Of a DNA stretch of 41,335 nt, positions 15,882 to 24,400 are shown one piece after another. The position numbers and the translations under genes were made by a program. Within the stretch, counting starts at the first letter, position 1; each line of letters opens with the position of its first letter. The stretch is from contig JAFXSC010000019.1 of assembly GCA_017525915.1 (NCBI GenBank), positions 1-41,335 on the forward strand, in the 5' to 3' direction. Below the pieces are notes generated by a model. That model was not told where the DNA came from, did not search any database, and saw only the letters and a list, made by a program, of their open reading frames with translations. Source of the DNA: Ruminococcus sp. GTDB taxonomy: Bacteria > Bacillota > Clostridia > Oscillospirales > Ruminococcaceae.

Positions 15882-16869
15882 TACTATTTTAATAGGAAGG
15901 GTCCCCGTAAAACGCACTGCGGCACTCGCTCCCATGGCAGGGGTCGCGGACAGAGCGTACCGTCTCATGTGCAAGAGGTTCGGCGCGGCTTATGTCGTGA
16001 GCGAAATGGTCTCCGCGAAGGGCATCTGTTACAGCGACCGCAAGACCGCGGAGCTGTGTACCGTTACCGATGAGGAGCGTCCAATGGGCGTGCAGCTTTT
16101 CGGGAACGAGCCGGAGTTCATGGCGAAGGCTGTGGAGATAGTTAAGCGCTATGAGCCGGATATCATCGACATCAACATGGGCTGTCCGGTGCCGAAGGTA
16201 GTGGGTACCGGCGCAGGCTCGGCGCTTATGAAGGACGCTGACCTCGCCGCGGCTGTGTGTGAGGCTGCCGTGAAGGCGGCAGGGGATATACCGGTAACGG
16301 CAAAGATACGGAGCGGCTGGTCGGCTGATACCGTCAATGCCGTTGATATGGCGAAGAAGCTTGAAGCGGCAGGCGCGGCGGCGATAGCTGTTCACGGACG
16401 GACACGCGACCAGTTTTACAGCGGAGCGGCTGATCTGAACGTTATCCGGGATGTGAAGCAGGCGGTGAGCGTGCCGGTGATAGGGAACGGCGATGTTACA
16501 GACCTTCCTTCCTATTTAAATATGTACCGGCAGACCGGCTGTGACCTTGTGATGATAGGCAGGGGCAGCTACGGAAACCCCTTCATATTCCGCGAGATAG
16601 CCGCTTACGAGAACGGGGAGGAGTACGTTCCGCCGACTGTCGGGGAGAAGATGCAGACCATGCTCGAACATATCCGGCTGATGCTCAGCCTCAGCGAGAA
16701 GTCCGAGGAGCTTGCGATGCACGAAGCCCGGAAGCACGCCGCATGGTACATGAACGGCTGCTACGGCTCTGCAAAGTTCAGGGGGATGTGCTATCAGCTC
16801 TCGTCCTATGCGGAGGCGGTGGAGCTCGCAGCAAGATTTGAGGAATTGCAGCTTTCAAGAGCGCAATAA
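15874..16869 (+). CDS. dusB: tRNA-dihydrouridine synthase (DusB type)
   Basis: 331 residues, a TIM-barrel FMN enzyme. The N-terminus LAPMAGVADRAYR, the MGVQLFGNEP strand, and the catalytic segment DINMGCPVPKVV with Cys104 mark the Dus family. KIRSGW, AVHGRTRDQFYSG, VIGNGDV and MIGRGSYGNPF are the FMN and tRNA-binding motifs of the DusB branch. It reduces uridine in the D loop of tRNA using NADPH. It overlaps the gtrA-like gene by 8 bp. Confidence 0.95.
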   Translation: MSDTILIGRVPVKRTAALAPMAGVADRAYRLMCKRFGAAYVVSEMVSAKGICYSDRKTAELCTVTDEERPMGVQLFGNEPEFMAKAVEIVKRYEPDIIDINMGCPVPKVVGTGAGSALMKDADLAAAVCEAAVKAAGDIPVTAKIRSGWSADTVNAVDMAKKLEAAGAAAIAVHGRTRDQFYSGAADLNVIRDVKQAVSVPVIGNGDVTDLPSYLNMYRQTGCDLVMIGRGSYGNPFIFREIAAYENGEEYVPPTVGEKMQTMLEHIRLMLSLSEKSEELAMHEARKHAAWYMNGCYGSAKFRGMCYQLSSYAEAVELAARFEELQLSRAQ

Positions 16870-17050
16870 TTGACCATTTGTAGGAACTGCACAAAATTAG
16901 TCCAAAAACTTTGTAGAAACTTACAAATGCGCTGTACAGCATAATATATCAATCCAGAAAATGCCTTTATACCGTCGTTTGCGGAGTTTTCAACAGCGTA
17001 AAAACCGTAAAACAGTCGGTAATTTACTTGTAGATTGATACAATTGGTAA

Positions 17051-17079
17051 TTGAAAACGCTGAAATTATATGTTATAAT
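17051..17079 (+). promoter_or_regulatory. Promoter of the CapA-family gene
   Basis: TTGAAA, 17 bp, TATAAT. Its position shows that the longer reading frame starting at 17051 is not real. The rest of the 262-base gap after dusB has no gene that I can see. Confidence 0.8.
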
Positions 17080-17131
17080 GTATGTGTGGCAGGGGAGAAG
17101 TGTCCGCTGCCCGCAGGAACAGGAGATAATG

Positions 17132-18409
17132 ATGAAACAAAGAAACAGATCAATAGCACTGTTTGCAGCCGTCGCACTGATGGCTATGCCGTTCACCGGC
17201 TGTACAAAGATCAGCGGCAGCGTTGAGTCTGAGGGCGGTCAGCCCGCGACAGGCAATGATCCGGCTGCCGTAACTCAGGATATCACCGATGAGACAACAG
17301 AGGCTCCTACTCAGCCGGTACAGGCGGACAAGCGCGTTCATGTCGTGGCTGCCGGCGATAACCTGATACACTACTCGGTCTACAAGAATGCGGAGGCGCT
17401 CGCCGGAGGCTATGGCTACGACTTCAAGCCCATGTACGAGAACGTCCGCTATATAATAGAAGGCGCTGACGTTGCGATACTTGAACAGGAGACTATCATC
17501 TCCCAGAGCAACGAGGTGCGCGGCGCTAACGGAGGAGCGCTTCTGTTCAATTCCCCTCCGGAGGTCGCAGATGCCGTCATTGACCTCGGCTTCGACGTCT
17601 TCACAATGGCGAACAACCACCTCCTCGACTGCGGCACTGCCGGTCTCGAGGAATCAATAAATTTCTGGAACGCAAAGGCGAGAGAGCATGATATCACCGT
17701 TCTCGGCGCTTATCTCAGCGAGGAGGACGCAAACAATATCCGCGTCCGCGAGGTCAACGGCGTGAAGATCGCCTTCCTTGCATACTGCGAGAATATCAAC
17801 GGTTTTGACGATCTGCTCATCGGCTCGCACCTCAGAGTTATCAAGAACTGCGAGGAAGACGTTATCGAGCGTCAGATCAAAGAGGCAAGACAGATCGCTG
17901 ATGTGGTGATCGTTTCAGCACACTGGGGCAATGAGGACACGTTTGAGGTCAGACCCGACGTCAAGGTGCTCGCGCAGAAAATGATCGACTGGGGTGCTGA
18001 TGTCATACTTGGCGACCATACTCATGTCGGTCAGACTATGGAATGGCTGACACGCCCTGACGGCTCGAAGGGCTTTGTGTTCTACTCGATGGGCAACTTC
18101 ATCTGTGCCCAGACCGACAACTTCAACGTTATCGGCGAGCTGCCGGATTTCGATATCGTCGTTGACGGCGTTACCAACGAGGTAAGGCTCGAGGATATCG
18201 GCGTTATCCCGACCATCGTACACTACAATTCGCCGGACTTTGCGAATATGAAGATATATCCGTACAGTATGTACACTCCGGAACTCGCCAATTCGCACGG
18301 TCTTCCCTATGCGATACCGCAGGGAACGTACACCAACTTCGGCTGGGACGTGGTGAATGAGATAATAGATACGGCTATTCCAAAGGAATTTCAGAAGCTT
18401 GATAAATAA
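17132..18409 (+). CDS. CapA family lipoprotein (poly-gamma-glutamate capsule type metallophosphoesterase fold)
   Basis: 425 residues. A lipoprotein signal ends in PFTGC, followed by an acidic/Thr-rich spacer (about 25-68), then the CapA/PgsA domain: VHVVAAGDNLIHYSVY, EQETIISQS, FTMANNHLLDCGTAGL, VIVSAHWGNE, GADVILGDHTHV and FYSMGNFI. These are the metal-binding motifs of the calcineurin-like CapA family, which is linked to poly-gamma-glutamate synthesis; in many anaerobes its true substrate is unknown. The second of two adjacent ATGs (17132) was chosen because AGGAG is 6 bases upstream of it. The other capsule genes capBC are not in view. Its role here as a surface enzyme is inference. Confidence 0.88.
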   Translation: MKQRNRSIALFAAVALMAMPFTGCTKISGSVESEGGQPATGNDPAAVTQDITDETTEAPTQPVQADKRVHVVAAGDNLIHYSVYKNAEALAGGYGYDFKPMYENVRYIIEGADVAILEQETIISQSNEVRGANGGALLFNSPPEVADAVIDLGFDVFTMANNHLLDCGTAGLEESINFWNAKAREHDITVLGAYLSEEDANNIRVREVNGVKIAFLAYCENINGFDDLLIGSHLRVIKNCEEDVIERQIKEARQIADVVIVSAHWGNEDTFEVRPDVKVLAQKMIDWGADVILGDHTHVGQTMEWLTRPDGSKGFVFYSMGNFICAQTDNFNVIGELPDFDIVVDGVTNEVRLEDIGVIPTIVHYNSPDFANMKIYPYSMYTPELANSHGLPYAIPQGTYTNFGWDVVNEIIDTAIPKEFQKLDK

Positions 18410-18537
18410 TGCAACTAATTTATAATTTAGTCAAAAAGCCCTTCGGTATTGCTTTTTTATGAAAATTGGCAATTGTGCAATCCGTGCAAAAAATGGTTTG
18501 GCTGTTTAGATAAAATACCAAAAACGGAATAAACCTA

Positions 18538-18566
18538 TTTACTTTTTTTTATGGCTGATATATAAT
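18538..18566 (+). promoter_or_regulatory. Likely promoter of the sca cluster
   Basis: TTTACT, 17 bp, TATAAT. It would give a 5' leader of about 310 nt before scaC. A second TATAAT at 18821-18826 has only a weak -35 (TTTTTG) and may be an alternative start. Confidence 0.55.
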
Positions 18567-18572
18567 GAATTC

Positions 18573-18882
18573 AAGAATAAATATAGATTTGGGATCATGT
18601 ATCTCATCACGGCAGTGTGATGCGTCTATCGCTCATAAACTGCGTGCAGAGCGCTTTTTCGGGCTGAAAATGCCTGCTTATGGCGTGTACATACGCCGCC
18701 GCCGGCTTCGTCCGCTCAGCTGCTTTTGCGCTGAGTTTCCCGGGAAATCGCTGTGCATACGGCTATCGCCGTTACGGCAGCCTTGAGCACTCCCGGCTTT
18801 TTGCCGGTATTCAGACAGGGTATAATCAAAGGGGCTCGCGTTCCTTTGTTATATAACATTATTGAAGAAGGAGGAAAATTCA
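18573..18882 (+). other. Long, hairpin-rich 5' leader of scaC
   Basis: About 310 bases without a credible gene: a 73-codon frame at 18565-18786 has no ribosome site. GC rises sharply compared with the promoter zone, and several stems are visible: CATCACGGCAGTGTGATG, GGCGTGTACATACGCC, and CCGGCTTTTTGCCGG. I do not recognise any named riboswitch. AAGGAGG lies 8 bases before the scaC ATG. Confidence 0.5.
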
Positions 18883-19707
18883 ATGAAGACAAAAAAGATA
18901 GTCGTCGGAGCTATCGCCGCCTCAATGCTTTCACTTTCAGTATGCTCAATTGCACCGGCTGTATTTGCCGCAGGCGAAACAGTGCAGATATCCGCCAGCG
19001 AGGAGTCAGCCAAGGCAGGTGGTGAGTTTACAGTGAAGGTATCACTGGCAGACATTCCGTCAACACGCATTGCAGGTATTGATTTCGCTGTAAAGTTTGA
19101 CAATACCATTATCACGATCGATTCTGTAAAGGCAGGTGCTATTACAGAAACGGGTGCTGGTTCAAGTGACCCTTCAGCATCTACTTCTGCACCTCTCTTT
19201 GACTATACGATCAACAACGATGAGGGTACAGTAGGCTTACTGTGGAACACAATGCTTGACGATTCAGCTTACTGGATCAAGGATGACGGTGTGTTCTGTA
19301 CGCTCACAGGCAAGGTTGCTGCAAACGCAGCAGACGGTGCTTCCACTAAGATCGAGTTTATCCCGTTCAAGCGTGAAACACGTCCCGGTTCCGGATCTGC
19401 CAACGACGCTATCAGCATCGGTTATCTTGACGGAGAAGCTCAGGTAGAGTATACCGTAACTGCCAAGGATGGTAAGGTTACTGTCGGCGAAGGCGCAACA
19501 GTTACTATGCGCGGTGACGCAAACTGTGACGAACAGGTCAATATGGCTGACGCTGTACTCATCATGCAGAGCATCTCCAACCCTGACAAGTATTCATTGT
19601 CGGCAAAGGGTGAGGCTAACGGTGACGTTGATGGTGAAAAGGGTATCACTAATAAGGACGCCCTCAAGATCCAGCAGTACAAACTTAACCTCATCAAAGA
19701 ACTCTGA
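18883..19707 (+). CDS. scaC: Scaffoldin ScaC (adaptor: one cohesin plus dockerin)
   Basis: 274 residues. Signal peptide about 1-32, cohesin about 33-205 (ETVQISASEESAKAGGEF, then RIAGIDFAVKFDNTIITI), and a C-terminal dockerin (about 209-274) with two calcium-loop repeats, GDANCDEQVNMADAVLIM and NGDVDGEKGITNKDALKI. In R. flavefaciens ScaC is an adaptor: its dockerin docks on a ScaA cohesin and its own cohesin takes a different set of enzymes. The size, the absence of Thr-rich linkers and its place as first gene before scaA fit. The ATG at 18883 has AAGGAGG 8 bases upstream; the in-frame start 21 bases earlier does not. Confidence 0.92.
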   Translation: MKTKKIVVGAIAASMLSLSVCSIAPAVFAAGETVQISASEESAKAGGEFTVKVSLADIPSTRIAGIDFAVKFDNTIITIDSVKAGAITETGAGSSDPSASTSAPLFDYTINNDEGTVGLLWNTMLDDSAYWIKDDGVFCTLTGKVAANAADGASTKIEFIPFKRETRPGSGSANDAISIGYLDGEAQVEYTVTAKDGKVTVGEGATVTMRGDANCDEQVNMADAVLIMQSISNPDKYSLSAKGEANGDVDGEKGITNKDALKIQQYKLNLIKEL

Positions 19708-19808
19708 TCTCCGTGATTATCTGATTTGTCCCCCTTACAAAGGAATACAAACCCATAAAATTTAGTTCAGTAATAGGCTTTAAAACCTAAAGAAAGGAAT
19801 TATTACAG

Positions 19809-21398
19809 ATGAAAAAGTTTATCTCTGCAGTCACCTCTCTTGCTCTGGCTGCATCAATGGCAAGTGTAGCTGCTCCTGTTTCATATGCTGCAGACGCTAC
19901 TAAGACCCTTACAATCGGGGCTTACAAAGAGTCTGGTTCTGAATATGCAACTCAGGGCAGCAATGTAACTATTTCTAAGGATGCGATCGCTGCCGGCTCA
20001 GTTAAGGTTCCTTGTGCAGTTTACCTTAATGAGGATACAGCTGACACACAGACAATGGCTATCCCGATCACGATCAATTCCACAAACGCTGATGTCAAGA
20101 ACGTAAAGTTTGAGCTCTCTGATCCTGCAAAGCCTTACTTCGACACAGCAAAGACTATCACAACAGCAAAGGGCGAGACCATCACAACCAAGAATGCTGT
20201 AGTATTCGCAGCTGGTCTCGATGAGATGGATGATTATGCTGTAACCGGTATCCTTAACCTCACAGTTGATTCCAAGCAGGAAAAGGCTGGTGCAGACAAC
20301 TACTACATCGGCTGGGGCCAGAACTTCCCGAGAGGCTACTCCTGGACAGGTTCCAAGTCTGACGATTATCCTGTATTCGTATTCGATGTAATCTTCCCGC
20401 AGGGAACAGCAGCTGGCGACTACAAGATCCAGTTCTGCAACTACATCAAGGATACTCAGGGCAATGCAGCTCTTATGCTTGAGACCGAGAACGCAAGATA
20501 TGCTAACATCGGTACTCTCTCAAACCTCACTCTCAACGAGATGACAATCACAGTTGGTGAGGGCAGCGCTCCCGGTTCTTCCACAACAACAACTTCTACA
20601 ACAACTTCCACAGTTACAACATCTACAACATCTTCCCAGAATGTAGGCGATGCTGATATCGTTCTCGACTTCGGTACATACGAGGGTCAGAAGGGCGGTA
20701 AGGTAACAGTTGAGGCTAAGCTCGCTAAGGGCGGAGATAAGCCCTGCGGATCTTACGACGTTAAGTTCAAGATCGACAGCCCGCTTTCAATCACAGCTTA
20801 CGGTTCTACCAGCCCTGCTTACGGCAGCGCTTCCATTGAGAACAACAAGGAAACAATGCAGGCAAGCTTCATCTGTATGGATACAAACAGCGACCCGCTC
20901 GCTGGTACAGAGGGCGAAACTGTATTCAAGTTCAGCGTATCTATCCCTGATACCTGCCCCGATGGCATCTACAATGTAGGTCTTGCTTCTGCTGAGATCT
21001 TCAAGGGCGGTAAGAACTCCGATACATGGACATGGACGACTGTCAACGGTACAATCAAGGTTGGCGAGCCCGGCACAACTTCCACTACAACAACTACTAC
21101 TACAACAACAAAAACTACATCCACAACTTCCACAACATCCACAACTCAGCCTCCTACGAACCCTGGCGATCCGCTTTACGGTGATGCTAACTGCGATAAC
21201 GTTGTAAATATCGCTGACGTTGTTGTTCTCAACAAGTGGATCAACGACAACAGTTCTTACGACCTCACAGAGCAGGGCAAGAAGAACGCTGACTGCTACA
21301 ACCCGCAGGGCGGCGCTGATATCACAGCTGCTGACTCAACAGCTATTATCAAGAGCATCGTTCACCAGGACGGCTGGACACTTCCTGTTCAGGGCTAA
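19809..21398 (+). CDS. scaA: Primary scaffoldin ScaA, with a single cohesin
   Basis: 529 residues. Signal peptide 1-28; an N-terminal module (about 30-250) of unknown function, beta-rich by pattern; a Thr/Ser linker; one cohesin (about 279-419, DADIVLDFGTYEGQKGGKV...); a Thr linker; and a C-terminal dockerin (about 455-529) with GDANCDNVVNIADVVVL and GADITAADSTAIIK loops. ScaA carries enzymes and ScaC through its cohesins and attaches by its dockerin to the second class of ScaB cohesins. Published strains have two or three ScaA cohesins; this one has one. The cohesin is nearly identical to ScaB cohesin 2, including 84 identical bases. 101 bp after scaC and 48 bp before scaB, same operon. Confidence 0.93.
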   Translation: MKKFISAVTSLALAASMASVAAPVSYAADATKTLTIGAYKESGSEYATQGSNVTISKDAIAAGSVKVPCAVYLNEDTADTQTMAIPITINSTNADVKNVKFELSDPAKPYFDTAKTITTAKGETITTKNAVVFAAGLDEMDDYAVTGILNLTVDSKQEKAGADNYYIGWGQNFPRGYSWTGSKSDDYPVFVFDVIFPQGTAAGDYKIQFCNYIKDTQGNAALMLETENARYANIGTLSNLTLNEMTITVGEGSAPGSSTTTTSTTTSTVTTSTTSSQNVGDADIVLDFGTYEGQKGGKVTVEAKLAKGGDKPCGSYDVKFKIDSPLSITAYGSTSPAYGSASIENNKETMQASFICMDTNSDPLAGTEGETVFKFSVSIPDTCPDGIYNVGLASAEIFKGGKNSDTWTWTTVNGTIKVGEPGTTSTTTTTTTTTKTTSTTSTTSTTQPPTNPGDPLYGDANCDNVVNIADVVVLNKWINDNSSYDLTEQGKKNADCYNPQGGADITAADSTAIIKSIVHQDGWTLPVQG

Positions 21399-21446
21399 GC
21401 TAAATCAAATTGAATAAGAGCGTAAGCTCGGAAAGGAAATGCACTG

Positions 21447-24400
21447 ATGAAGAAACTGCTTTCAGCGGTAACATCAATTGTCATGGGCGCTTCGCTCATG
21501 ACAAGTGCATTTGCTTCGTCTGTTAGTGCTGCCGGCAGTATTTCTGCTGTGCAGCCTAACGTTAGTATAGGCGAAGCGGATAATGTTTCCGCTAACAGAG
21601 GTGCGGCTGTCTCCAACGGTGATATCGTCTTCGACTTCGGTAACTACGAAGCAAACGCTGGCGATAAGGTCGTAGTAAATGTCGTTCTCGATGCCGGCAA
21701 CAACCACGGTGTCGGTACTATGGACGTCAAGTTCAAGATTGACAGCCCGCTCACGATAACTGCTTACGGCAGTACCAGTGAGGCTTACGGCAACGCTTCC
21801 ATAGAGTCCAACAAGGAAACTATGCAGGCAAGCTTCATCTCGCTTACATCTCAGAGTGATCCGTATGTAGGTGAGGACGGAAAGAACGTTTTTAAATTCA
21901 GCGTTCAGATCCCGGACACCTGTCCCGACGGTATCTACAACGTCGGATTTGACAGCGCAGAGATCTACAAGGGAGGTCAGAATTCCTCCATGTGGACCTA
22001 TTCTGTCAAGGGCGGTACTATTAAAGTAGGAAATGCCCCTGGCACAACAACAACCACAACAACAATTACAACTGTTACGACTTCCTCCACAACTTCAGCT
22101 CCCGCTGATGCCGATATCGTTCTTGACTTCGGTACATACACAGGAGAGAAGGGCGGAAAGGTAACTGTTGAAGCCAAGCTCGCAAAGGGCGGCGATAAGG
22201 CCTGCGGATCTTACGACGTCAAGTTCAAGATCGACAGTCCTCTTTCCATTACAGCATACGGCTCAACCAGCCCGGCTTACGGCAGCGCTTCCATTGAGAA
22301 CAACAAGGAAACAATGCAGGCAAGCTTCATCTGTATGGATACAAACAGCGACCCGCTCTGCGGTACAGTGGGCGAAACAGTATTCAAGTTCAGCGTTTCG
22401 ATCCCTGATACCTGCCCGGATGGTGTTTACAGTGTAGGTCTTGCTTCCGCTGATATCTTCAAGGGCGGCAAGAACTCCGATACCTGGAAGTGGGCTGTAA
22501 CAAACGGTACTATCAAGGTAGGCGATGCCCCCGGTACTACTTCAACTACTTCCACAACATCTACTACTGCTCCTGACACCAACGGTGAGATCGTATTCGA
22601 TTTCGGCACATATGAAGCAATTCCCGGCGAGAAGTTAACTGTAAACGTTCTTCTCGATGACGGCGCAGACAATGCTGTTGCTTCTATGGACGTCAAGTTC
22701 AAGCTCGACAGTCCGCTCGCTATCACAGCTTTCGGTTCGACAAGTGCTGCTTACGGCAACGCTGCTATCGAGTCGAACAGTGAGACTCTCCAGGCAAGCT
22801 TCATGTCACTCGAGAATTCTGAGCCTGTCAAGGGTCAGAAGGGCGCTGCTGTATTCAAGTTCAGCGTTCAGGTTCCCGACAGCTGCCCGGACGGTATCTA
22901 CAAAGTAGGCATCGATTCAGCAGAGATCTTCAAGCAGGGTATCAACTCTGACAAGTGGAGCTTCTCTGTAAAGAACGGTACTATCAAGGTAGGCAATACT
23001 ACCACAACAACTACCACCACAACTACAACAACTACTACAACAGTAACCACAAGCACAACTACTGTTCCTCCTGCTGCCGGCGAGGTAGGCTGGGTCATCC
23101 CGACCGTAACCGCTAAGCCCGGTGACACTGTAAAGATGGACGTTCTCGTAAAGAGCTCCGATCTTGAGGTTGCAGGTGCTCAGTTCATCATCAAGGCAAA
23201 GGCTCCTATCGAGTATACTTCTGCTTCCGGTTCGACAGCTTATGCTTCAGAGCTTGAAGTAAACAACAAGACTCAGGAGATCGCTTTCGGTGAAGGCAAG
23301 GGTGCAGGAATTAAGGCTGCTAATGACAGCGTTGTTCTCACACTCAACTACAAGGTTCCCGCTAACTGCGCTGACGGTACATACCCCGTAACATGGAGCG
23401 ATGTATTCGTAAGCGATACAAACGGTCTCGATGTTACAGCTAAGGTCAAGCTCACAGACGGTGCTATCATTGTCAAGGGCGAAGACGTTGTTGACGGTCA
23501 GATCAAGTGGGTACTTGACAAGGTAACAGCTAAGCCCGGCGATACTGTTACACTCAATGCGATCGTTTCAGATCCTAACGGTTCTGCAGTTCCCGTTGCA
23601 GGTGCTCAGTTCATTATCAAGGCTGATTCACCCATCGGCTTCAGCTCAATAGCAGGTTCAACTGCTTACGGCGCTGAGATCGAGGCTAACAATGCAACTC
23701 AGGAATTCGCTTTTGCTGAAGGCAAGGGCGCTGGCACCGCAGCTCTCAACGGAGCTAAGGTCCTCACACTTACTTATACTGTTCCGGCTACCTGCGCACC
23801 TGGTGATTACGAGGTCAAGTGGTCCGACGCATTCGTAAGTGATACAAACGGCAAGTCCATCACAGACAACGTTGTTCTCGTAGACGGTCTCATCACTGTT
23901 CTTCCTGCTGCTAACCCGAGTTACGGCAAGGTTGAGTGGATCATCCCTGAGGTTGATGCAGAGCCCGGCGAAGAGGTTACAATGAACGTTACTGTAAAGA
24001 ACGGCACAGAGGCTCTCACAGTTGCCGGTGCTCAGTTCATCATCAAGGCTCTTGCTCCTGTCGAATTCGCTTCAGCTACCGGCTCTGAAGGCTACAAGGC
24101 TGAGATCGAACTCAACAGCTCTACTCAGGAATTCGCATTCGCTGAGGCTAAGGGCGCAAATGTTACTGCTGCTGACGGAAGCACAGTCGTTGTACTCAAG
24201 TACAAGGTACCTGCTGACTGTCCCGGCGGTGATTACCCCGTAACATGGTCCGCTCAGTTCGTAAGTGCTGAGAACGGCGTTGATGTAACTTCTAACGTTA
24301 CATTCACAAACGGTGTTATCCACGTTAAGGCTCCTACAACGACCTCAACTGATACCACCACAACTACAACAGATACAACAACAACTACAACAGATACAAC

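Noticed and set aside
17051-17131. Longer N-terminus for the CapA-family protein
   Set aside because: The extension overlaps the -35 and -10 boxes, and would hide the lipoprotein signal that begins at the later ATG.
18565-18786. 73-codon plus-strand frame in the sca leader
   Set aside because: It starts at the expected transcription start with no ribosome site and has a basic, Cys/Arg-rich composition like translated non-coding GC-rich DNA.
18573-18882. Cyclic di-GMP (GEMM) riboswitch in the scaC leader
   Set aside because: The conserved GEMM core with its tetraloop receptor and GACGCAAAG-like segment is absent.
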